Source: Aeromonas dhakensis
GTDB taxonomy: Bacteria; Pseudomonadota; Gammaproteobacteria; Enterobacterales; Aeromonadaceae
Direction of reading: 5' to 3'
Length of the DNA stretch: 64,000 bases
Assembly: GCF_000820305.1 (NCBI RefSeq)
Contig: NZ_CDBH01000015.1
Location: forward strand, 1-64,000
Positions 57,879 through 64,000 of the stretch are shown in pieces. Below the pieces are notes generated by a model that saw only the letters and a program-made list of their open reading frames with translations, did not search any database and had not been told where the DNA came from. Each line of letters starts with the position of its first letter. Positions within the stretch are counted from its first letter, which is position 1. Position numbers and translations under genes: made by a program.

Positions 57879-58400
57879 ATGATTGAGTTTCTGCGCCGTA
57901 TAGCCGCCCATCGCCTGGCATGGGGCCTGCTTGCAGCCTCCGCCCTGTTCCTCGAGTTGAGCGCCCTCTTCTTCCAGCACGTGCTGGGTCTGCATCCCTG
58001 CGTCATGTGCATCTATGAGCGGCTCGCCACTCTCGGGGTCCTCATGGCGGCGCTGCTCGGCATGGTGGCTCCGCAGAAATGGTATGTGCGCTGGAGCGCC
58101 CTGCTGATGTGGGGCGCCAGTGCCTTCTGGGGCCTGAAACTGGCGCTCAAGCATGTGGACTATCAGGTGAACCCCTCTCCCTTCAATGTCTGCGAAGGGT
58201 TTGTCGACTTCCCGAGCTGGGCACCGCTGGATCAGTGGATCCCCTGGATGTTCTTCCCGGATGGCGACTGCAGCGAGGTCAGCTGGCAGTTCCTGAGCTT
58301 CTCCATGCCCCAGTGGCTGGTGGCCATCTTCGCCGCCTACTTGCTGGTGTTCGTTGTGGTGGCCATCGGCAACCTGGTCAAGGGGCGCTGCTGCAACTAG
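57879..58400 (+). CDS. dsbB: Disulfide bond formation protein DsbB
   Basis: Inner-membrane protein that reoxidises DsbA and passes electrons to quinone. The 173-residue protein has four membrane helices and both cysteine pairs: Cys41-Cys44 (CVMC) in the first periplasmic loop and Cys105 and Cys131 in the second, which match C41/C44/C104/C130 of E. coli. Start at 57879 has a GAGAT-type site. It ends at a strong terminator. Confidence 0.96.
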   Translation: MIEFLRRIAAHRLAWGLLAASALFLELSALFFQHVLGLHPCVMCIYERLATLGVLMAALLGMVAPQKWYVRWSALLMWGASAFWGLKLALKHVDYQVNPSPFNVCEGFVDFPSWAPLDQWIPWMFFPDGDCSEVSWQFLSFSMPQWLVAIFAAYLLVFVVVAIGNLVKGRCCN

Positions 58401-58424
58401 GTCGGATCAACATCATCCGTCGCG

Positions 58425-58449
58425 AAAAGGGAGCCAGTGGCTCCCTTTT
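58425..58449 (+). terminator. Intrinsic terminator of dsbB
   Basis: AAAAGGGAGCC/GGCTCCCTTTT, 11-bp stem with an AGT loop, ending in T-run. Confidence 0.9.
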
Positions 58450-58608
58450 TCATGAAGACTGCGGGCGGCGTCTTGAGCTCTGATATCGCTCTTCAACGTC
58501 TCGCTCCCCTGCCAGCCATCCTGGTGACTGCCTGCTTGCTCGCCGATTGGCCTTTCCTCCAGGCTCATCAGTGAGAAATCAGTAATCAGCACCATGCTCA
58601 AACAAAAA

Positions 58609-58627
58609 AGGGAGCCTGCGGCTCCTT
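58609..58627 (-). terminator. Intrinsic terminator of dedA
   Basis: GGAGCC/GGCTCC core stem with a TGC loop, leading into a T-run on the minus strand, 27 bp after the dedA stop. Confidence 0.82.
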
Positions 58628-58653
58628 CTCATGACACGGCCAACAAGGCTGAC

Positions 58654-59307
58654 TCAGGAAGCCACCTTGCCGGCGTTGAGCTTGGCTTTCACCATGCCGA
58701 TCACCATGGGCAGCAGCGAGATACCGATGATGCCGAAGATGAGCAGGGTAAAGTTCTGACGCACCACCGGCAGGTTGCCGAAAAAGTGGCCGGCGTAGAC
58801 AAAGGAGATCACCCACAAGAGCCCTCCCACCAGATTGAACGCCAGGAAGCGCGGATAGGTCATGGCCCCCATGCCCGCCACGAAGGGGGCGAAGGTGCGC
58901 ACTATGGGCAGGAAGCGGGTGATGATGATGGTCTTGCCGCCGTGTCTGGCGTAGAAGGCGTGGGTCTTGTCCAGATAGTCCCGCCGGAAGATCTTGGAGT
59001 CCGGGTTGCGAAACAGCTGCTCGCCGAAGAAGTGACCTATGGTGTAGTTCACCACGTTGCCGAGCACGGCAGCGATGATCAACACGGCCGCCAGGGTGTG
59101 CACGTCCAGCACGCTGCCCACGGTGAGGGCACCGGCGGCAAACAGCAGGGAGTCACCCGGCAGGAAGGGGGTGACCACCAGTCCGGTCTCGCAGAAGATG
59201 ATGAGAAACAGGATGGCGTAAACCCAGATACCGTAGTTTTCAAACAGCTCTTTCAGATGCACGTCAACGTGCAGGATAAAGTCGATTGCAAAGAGGATCA
59301 GATCCAT
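58654..59307 (-). CDS. dedA: DedA-family membrane protein
   Basis: A 217-residue inner-membrane protein of the DedA (SNARE-associated/VTT) family, involved in membrane homeostasis and proposed to flip lipid carriers. It aligns closely with E. coli DedA (219), sharing [28 protein letters not shown] and the conserved Arg-containing [17 protein letters not shown]. It is a single-gene unit. Confidence 0.93.
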   Translation of the reverse strand: MDLILFAIDFILHVDVHLKELFENYGIWVYAILFLIIFCETGLVVTPFLPGDSLLFAAGALTVGSVLDVHTLAAVLIIAAVLGNVVNYTIGHFFGEQLFRNPDSKIFRRDYLDKTHAFYARHGGKTIIITRFLPIVRTFAPFVAGMGAMTYPRFLAFNLVGGLLWVISFVYAGHFFGNLPVVRQNFTLLIFGIIGISLLPMVIGMVKAKLNAGKVAS

Positions 59308-59473
59308 TTTTCCATACTCATGATGTGAACGGCGTGGAGTCTACGCCAATGCCAGGCAGGCCACAATCGCTGTGGACTGCCTCCTGTGCTCGCCGCCAGG
59401 CGTCGCTCGAATGAAACCGTTTATCCCGCCTCAGCCTCCCCCCGATATCGCAAACCTGTCGTGCCCTGACCGC

Positions 59474-59731
59474 TCAGGAGACGCTCTCCAGATCCTTTCG
59501 CACCGGCGCCGGCAGACAGCGCTCCCAGCCCCACAAGAGGAGCAACAACAGGGTGGCATCATCAAGCCAGCCGACCAGCGGCACCAGGTCGGGCACCAGA
59601 TCCGCCGGGCTGATGCCGTAGAGCAGCACCAGGATCACTAGCCCCCTGGCCCACCAGGGAGTGGCAGGATGGCGAAAGCCCTGATAGAGGCGACGCAACC
59701 GCCGCCAGATGAGCCAGCGTCGGGCGCTCAT
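59474..59731 (-). CDS. DUF1232 (YkvA-like) small membrane protein
   Basis: An 85-residue protein with one or two hydrophobic segments and the DUF1232 core [21 protein letters not shown]. Function is unknown. Its ATG overlaps the uvrB stop by four bases (ATGA), so it is translated from the uvrB transcript. Confidence 0.88.
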   Translation of the reverse strand: MSARRWLIWRRLRRLYQGFRHPATPWWARGLVILVLLYGISPADLVPDLVPLVGWLDDATLLLLLLWGWERCLPAPVRKDLESVS

Positions 59732-61740
59732 GACTCGATCAGCTCGCCGCGCAGCCGCTGGATCTGATCCCGCAGCGCCGCCGCCTGTTCGAACTCCAAA
59801 TCTCGCGCATGCTGGAACATCTGCTCTTCCATCCGTTTGATCTCCTTGGCGATCTCGCTGGCGGAGCGGGCGTGGTACTCCCCTTGCGGCTCGGCGGCCT
59901 TGCGGCTCCCCTTGCCGGCCTTGCCCGTGGTGCGGCTGCCCCCCATGTCCATCACATCGCCGATGGACTTGTTGAGCCCCTTCGGCGTGATGCCGTGCTC
60001 CAGGTTGTGGGCGTGCTGCAGGGCGCGGCGCCGCTCGGTCTCTTCAATCGCCACCTTCATGGAGTTGGTGATGGTATCCCCGTAGAGGATCACCTTGCCG
60101 TTGAGGTTGCGCGCCGCCCGGCCTATGGTCTGGATAAGCGAACGGGTGGAGCGCAGGAAGCCCTCTTTATCAGCATCCAGGATGGCCACCAGGGAGACCT
60201 CCGGCATGTCGAGGCCTTCGCGCAGCAGGTTGATGCCCACCAGCACGTCGAATTTGCCCAGACGCAGGTCGCGGATGATCTCCACCCGTTCCACGGTATC
60301 GATGTCCGAGTGCAGATAGCGCACCCGCACCTCGTGATCCGCCAGGTATTCGGTCAAGTCCTCCGCCATCCGTTTGGTAAGCGTCGTCACCAGCACCCGC
60401 TCCTCCACCGCTACCCGCTTGCGGATCTCGGAGAGCAGATCGTCCACCTGGGTGCTGACCGGCCGCACTTCCACCTCGGGGTCGAGCAGACCGGTTGGGC
60501 GCACCACCTGCTGCACCACATCGCCGCCGGATTTGTCCAGCTCGTAAGGGCCTGGGGTCGCCGAGACGAACACCGTCTGCGGCATCAGCGCCTCGAACTC
60601 GTCGAACTTGAGCGGCCGGTTATCCAGCGCCGACGGCAGCCGGAAGCCGTACTCCACCAGAGTCTCCTTGCGGGATCTGTCCCCTTTGAACATGGCGCCG
60701 ATCTGCGGCACGGTGACGTGGGATTCGTCGATGATGAGCAGGCCATCCCCCGGCAGATAGTCGAACAGGGTGGGCGGCGGTTCCCCCGGCGCGCGGCCGG
60801 AGAGGTAGCGGCTGTAGTTCTCGATGCCGGAGCAGTAGCCCAGCTCCTGCATCATCTCCATGTCGAACTGGGTGCGCTGGCTGATGCGCTGCTCTTCCAC
60901 CAGCTTGTTGAGGGACAACAGCTGCTCGCGCCGACCCTTGAGCTCCTCCTTGATGTGCTCGATGGCCCCCAGGATGGTCTCGCGCGGGGTGGCGTAGTGG
61001 GTCTTGGGGTAGATGGTGTAGCGCACCACCGTCTGCTCGATGGCGCCGGTCAGCGGATCGAACAGGGAGAGGCGCTCCACCTCCTCGTCAAACAGCTCCA
61101 CCCGCAGGGCCAGCTTGTCCGATTCTGCGGGGTAGATGTCCATCACCTCCCCCCGCACCCGGAAGGTGCCGCGCTGGAAGGCCATGTCGTTGCGGGTGTA
61201 TTGCAGCTCGGCGAGGCGACGCAATATGTCCCGCTGGTTGATGACGTCCCCCACTTTGAGGTGCAGCATCATGCTGAGGTAGGCTTGCGGATCCCCCAGG
61301 CCGTAGATGGCCGACACCGAGGCGACGATCACCACGTCGCGCCGCTCCAGCAGCGCCTTGGTGGCCGACAGCCGCATCTGCTCGATGTGATCGTTGATGG
61401 AGGCATCCTTCTCGATGAAGGTGTCGGTGGTCGGCACATAGGCCTCGGGCTGGTAGTAGTCGTAATAAGAGACGAAATACTCCACCGCGTTGTCGGGGAA
61501 GAACTCCTTCATCTCTCCGTAGAGCTGGGCTGCCAGGGTCTTGTTGGGAGCCAGGATCATGGTCGGGCGGTTGAGAGTCGCGATCACATTGGCCATGGTG
61601 AAAGTCTTGCCCGAACCGGTCACCCCGAGCAGGGTCTGATGGGCAAGGCCGGACTCGATACCGTCGAGCAGCTGGGCAATGGCCCTCGGTTGATCCCCGG
61701 CGGGTTGAAACTGGCTGGCCAGCTTGAATAACTTGCTCAT
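59728..61740 (-). CDS. uvrB: Excinuclease ABC subunit UvrB
   Basis: The damage-verifying helicase-like subunit of nucleotide excision repair. The 670-residue protein (E. coli 673) has GVTGSGKTF (Walker A), the beta-hairpin region [16 protein letters not shown] and a C-terminal UvrC-binding helix pair ([20 protein letters not shown]). ATG at 61740 has a GGGAG site; an ATG at 61755 is an unlikely alternative. The following DUF1232 gene overlaps it. I found no LexA box in the 136 bp upstream, although E. coli uvrB has one. Confidence 0.97.
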   Translation of the reverse strand: MSKLFKLASQFQPAGDQPRAIAQLLDGIESGLAHQTLLGVTGSGKTFTMANVIATLNRPTMILAPNKTLAAQLYGEMKEFFPDNAVEYFVSYYDYYQPEAYVPTTDTFIEKDASINDHIEQMRLSATKALLERRDVVIVASVSAIYGLGDPQAYLSMMLHLKVGDVINQRDILRRLAELQYTRNDMAFQRGTFRVRGEVMDIYPAESDKLALRVELFDEEVERLSLFDPLTGAIEQTVVRYTIYPKTHYATPRETILGAIEHIKEELKGRREQLLSLNKLVEEQRISQRTQFDMEMMQELGYCSGIENYSRYLSGRAPGEPPPTLFDYLPGDGLLIIDESHVTVPQIGAMFKGDRSRKETLVEYGFRLPSALDNRPLKFDEFEALMPQTVFVSATPGPYELDKSGGDVVQQVVRPTGLLDPEVEVRPVSTQVDDLLSEIRKRVAVEERVLVTTLTKRMAEDLTEYLADHEVRVRYLHSDIDTVERVEIIRDLRLGKFDVLVGINLLREGLDMPEVSLVAILDADKEGFLRSTRSLIQTIGRAARNLNGKVILYGDTITNSMKVAIEETERRRALQHAHNLEHGITPKGLNKSIGDVMDMGGSRTTGKAGKGSRKAAEPQGEYHARSASEIAKEIKRMEEQMFQHARDLEFEQAAALRDQIQRLRGELIES

Positions 61741-61828
61741 GACGACTCCCGGCAAAAAATACGCAAGAGCAGAAGTGTACTCCGAGATGGGGTGGCCTGG
61801 GTATCCACTCTGGCAGAAGAAGCGGCTA

Positions 61829-61857
61829 TTGACCTCGAAATGCGACCTCTGTATGAT
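61829..61857 (+). promoter_or_regulatory. Sigma-70 promoter of tRNA-Asn
   Basis: -35 TTGACC (61829-61834), 17-bp spacer and -10 TATGAT (61852-61857), 19 bp before the tRNA, with a GC-rich discriminator. Confidence 0.85.
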
Positions 61858-61876
61858 GCTCCTCCTTGCCTGATGT

Positions 61877-61952
61877 TCCCCCGTAGTTCAGTCGGTAGAA
61901 CGGCGGACTGTTAATCCGTATGTCACTGGTTCAAGTCCAGTCGGGGGAGCCA
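61877..61952 (+). tRNA. tRNA-Asn (GUU)
   Basis: A 76-nt cloverleaf with anticodon GTT and encoded CCA, nearly identical to E. coli tRNA-Asn apart from acceptor-stem changes that keep pairing. It is transcribed from its own promoter at 61829-61857. I see no repeated tRNA 3' end downstream, so no sign of an integrated element inside this window. Confidence 0.97.
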
Positions 61953-62726
61953 ATTCCTCACCATCTCGGTGCAAGTTATCCACTTTAGTGCTTTCCTTTA
62001 CCAATTTTAATGCACAAGCCGCACCCTGCGGTGACCTCTCCCTTTTTCTCCCCCATCCGCCTCGACAGCGTTTTGTTCTGCTGCGCGTAACTATTTGATT
62101 TTTATAGAAACAATCTTTATCCGGTATTTTTTGAACAGCCCTTGCAGCCCAGTATTGGCGCGGGCTACAGCCTGATCACCAAGTTTCATGAACAGGGTTA
62201 TCCACAGTTTCTGTGGGTAAGTAGGCCAAAGCCAATGACGGCCTAGGCTGGCAGGCCGTTGCCGGCAAGACTGGCACGTTTGACTCGCCAACCTCATTTT
62301 CTGCTGTTTTTGCCGCGCCCCCCGAATGGGTCGCCAGTGCCCCCATCAGATGCTTTTTACAGATATCTTTTCGCCATCCCGCCACAGATGGGTCACCCTG
62401 CACGGGCGGGTCGCGACCAACCGCCAGACTCATCCCATGCCCATCAGTCAAAAATGCTGCCAGAGAGCCAAATCAGCCGACCAAACAGCAGAGCGTAAAA
62501 TTTCAAGCGGCCCCCAAAGACGAGGATCACAGATAGCAGGAATCACTAATTGACAGCGGGGCTGGCAGAGAGAAATAGAGGTCATTGCCGCAGGTGCCCC
62601 CCAGTTACCCTCATGACCCCGAGGGCGGTGGCGGGTTAGTACCGATTAATGCGCCTTTGACGCTTCTTTATTGGTGAGGGATCCGGCACAATGTCGGCCC
62701 CACTTTTTTCCTCGGTTTTTCCGGGC
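61953..62726. other. 774-bp intergenic region between tRNA-Asn and ybjL
   Basis: The longest gap in the window. It holds three DnaA-box-like nonamers (61976-61984, 62198-62206 and, on the minus strand, 62212-62220). The last two form an inverted pair around TTT. Short frames here have no ribosome-binding site or family resemblance, so no gene is called. The ybjL promoter must lie near its right end. Confidence 0.65.
62198..62220. other. Inverted pair of DnaA-box-like sequences
   Basis: TTATCCACA (62198-62206) is a perfect DnaA-box match, and TTACCCACA lies on the other strand at 62212-62220. Together they make a 10-bp inverted repeat with one G-U pair. The biological meaning is uncertain. 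Confidence 0.55.
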
Positions 62727-64000
62727 ATGACCATAGATTTCGTGACACTGCTACATCAAAGCGACTCCCTGCTGCTGTTCGTGGTACTGGCCTTCGGCCT
62801 GCTGCTCGGCAAAGTCAGGGTCGGCAACTTCCAGATAGGCAACACCATAGGCGTGTTGTTTACCGCCCTGCTGTTCGGCCAGATGGGCTTCGAATTCAGC
62901 ACCACCACGGAGAACGTCGGCTTCATGCTGTTCATCTTCTGCGTGGGGATCGAAGCGGGGCCGCACTTCTTCAGCGTCTTCCTGCGCGACGGCATCCACT
63001 ACATCACCCTGACCCTGGTGATCCTGCTGACCGCCCTCTTCCTCACCGTGGGACTGGCCAAGTTCTTCAACCTGGGGCCGGGCATGGCCGCCGGCATCCT
63101 GGCCGGTTCGCTCACCTCGACCCCGGCGCTGGTGGGGGCTCAGGATGCCCTGCGCAGCGGCCTGCTCAACCTCCCCCATCAAACCGACATGCAGTCGGTG
63201 CTCGACAACATGGGCATCGGCTATGCCCTGACTTACCTGGTGGGACTGGTGGGCCTGATGATGGTGGTGCGCTACCTCCCCTCGCTGGCACGGCTCGACC
63301 TCAACACCGAGGCGCAGAAGATCGCCCGCGAGCGCGGTCTCTCCGACAACGAGAGCCGCAAGACCTACCTGCCCATCATCCGCGCCTACCGGGTCGGCCC
63401 CGAACTGGCGGCCTGGATCGGTGGTCGCACCCTGCGCGAGACCGGTATCTATCCTCACACCGGCTGCTACGTGGAGCGGATCCGCCGCAACGGCATCCTG
63501 GCGAGTCCGGATGGTGACGCCGTCATTCAGGAAGGGGACGAGATCGCCCTGGTGGGCTACCCAGAGAGTCACGAGAAGCTCGACGTCAACTACCGCAACG
63601 GCAAGGAGGTGTTCGACCGCAACCTGCTTGACCTGCAGATCGTCACCGAAGAGATCGTGGTGAAGAACGACGCTGTGGTGGGTCGCCATCTGGTGGAGCT
63701 CAACCTCACCGAGAAGGGCTGCTTCCTCAACCGGGTGGTGCGCTCCCAGATCGAGATGCCGTTCGATCGCAACATCATGCTGCAAAAGGGCGACGTGCTG
63801 CAGATCAGTGGCGAGAAGCAGCGGGTCAAGCTGCTGGCCAACAAGATCGGCTTCATCAGCATTCACAGCCAGACCACGGATCTGGTGGCCTTCACCACCT
63901 TCTTCGTGCTGGGCCTGCTGATTGGCTCCGTCTCCCTGGTGTTCGGCCAGCTGGAGTTTGGCCTCGGCAACGCCGTCGGCCTGCTGCTGGCGGGGATCCT
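62727..64000 (+). CDS. ybjL: Aspartate:alanine exchanger-family transporter YbjL (3' end beyond window)
   Basis: The first 424 codons of a protein that would be about 560 residues. It has N-terminal membrane helices, then two cytoplasmic TrkA-C (RCK_C) domains and the start of the second membrane half. Close E. coli YbjL matches include [44 protein letters not shown] and [16 protein letters not shown]. coli YbjL is about 561 residues. The AAEx family exchanges amino or other organic acids; the YbjL substrate is not settled. The frame is open to the window end, so it is truncated only by the window. Confidence 0.93.
   Translation, partial: MTIDFVTLLHQSDSLLLFVVLAFGLLLGKVRVGNFQIGNTIGVLFTALLFGQMGFEFSTTTENVGFMLFIFCVGIEAGPHFFSVFLRDGIHYITLTLVILLTALFLTVGLAKFFNLGPGMAAGILAGSLTSTPALVGAQDALRSGLLNLPHQTDMQSVLDNMGIGYALTYLVGLVGLMMVVRYLPSLARLDLNTEAQKIARERGLSDNESRKTYLPIIRAYRVGPELAAWIGGRTLRETGIYPHTGCYVERIRRNGILASPDGDAVIQEGDEIALVGYPESHEKLDVNYRNGKEVFDRNLLDLQIVTEEIVVKNDAVVGRHLVELNLTEKGCFLNRVVRSQIEMPFDRNIMLQKGDVLQISGEKQRVKLLANKIGFISIHSQTTDLVAFTTFFVLGLLIGSVSLVFGQLEFGLGNAVGLLLAGI

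Noticed and set aside
59809..61731. A 640-codon open frame opposite uvrB
   Set aside because: Antisense shadow of uvrB with no recognisable domain.
62176..62451. Small gene in the tRNA-Asn to ybjL gap
   Set aside because: The frame has no ribosome-binding site, an unlikely amino-acid composition and no family resemblance.
61877..62726. Genomic island inserted at tRNA-Asn
   Set aside because: No integrase, no duplicated tRNA 3' end and the next gene is core ybjL.

Overview
The window is high-GC gammaproteobacterial chromosome and most probably comes from Aeromonas. Three things point there: a phaP-phaC-phaJ operon whose proteins closely match what I remember of the Aeromonas caviae polyhydroxyalkanoate operon, a class IV adenylate cyclase of the Aeromonas hydrophila CyaB type, and Vibrio/Aeromonas-like versions of many housekeeping genes. 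The species cannot be fixed from this window. I see no prophage, transposase, CRISPR array or integrase, so this is core chromosome, with interest lying in intergenic DNA and a few conserved unknown proteins.

Layout. 1-500: two initiator tRNA-fMet genes on the minus strand. 0.5-9 kb: glycogen debranching enzyme, a membrane protein, an OLD-family nuclease (YbjD), an AraC regulator divergent from an EamA exporter, a LysR regulator and a TauE-type permease. 9-18 kb: DTW-domain tRNA modifier, VOC protein, Ddl, a 2OG-Fe(II) oxygenase, glutathione peroxidase, RhlE, two acetyltransferases, a conserved unknown, then cyaB translationally coupled to a Nudix gene. 18-23 kb: acetyltransferase, glycerol dehydrogenase, monooxygenase-fold protein, PdxY, an 8-bp tandem repeat, a DUF429 protein and a small outer-membrane protein. 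23.8-26.4 kb: the PHA operon. 26.6-34 kb: S4 protein, DUF4442 protein, MdlAB-type ABC exporter and a five-domain hybrid histidine kinase. 34-42 kb: thioredoxin 2, a DASS dicarboxylate transporter, a second 8-bp tandem repeat, glycogen phosphorylase, a DUF4250 protein divergent from SOS-controlled sulA, and class I fumarase. 42-50 kb: pabB-nudL, the serine transporters SdaC and SstT, and an unusual RecQ-family helicase. 50-55 kb: a prkA(yeaG)-yeaH-ycgB(spoVR) stress operon behind a possible sigma-54 promoter. 55-64 kb: fadR, nhaB, dsbB, dedA, a DUF1232 protein with uvrB, tRNA-Asn and the start of ybjL.

Together the genes cover carbon storage (glycogen and PHA), fatty-acid signalling (FadR, PhaJ), amino-acid and dicarboxylate uptake, and stress and DNA repair (SulA, UvrB, RecQ-like, OLD nuclease, PrkA/YeaH/SpoVR). 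Most start codons were chosen from ribosome-binding sites and family N-termini, and doubtful ones are flagged. The most interesting unexplained signals are the two 8-bp tandem arrays, several perfect palindromes in promoter regions (phaP, prkA, nhaB, upstream of glgP), a candidate small RNA between sulA and the fumarase gene, and the displaced zinc motif of the RecQ-like helicase.
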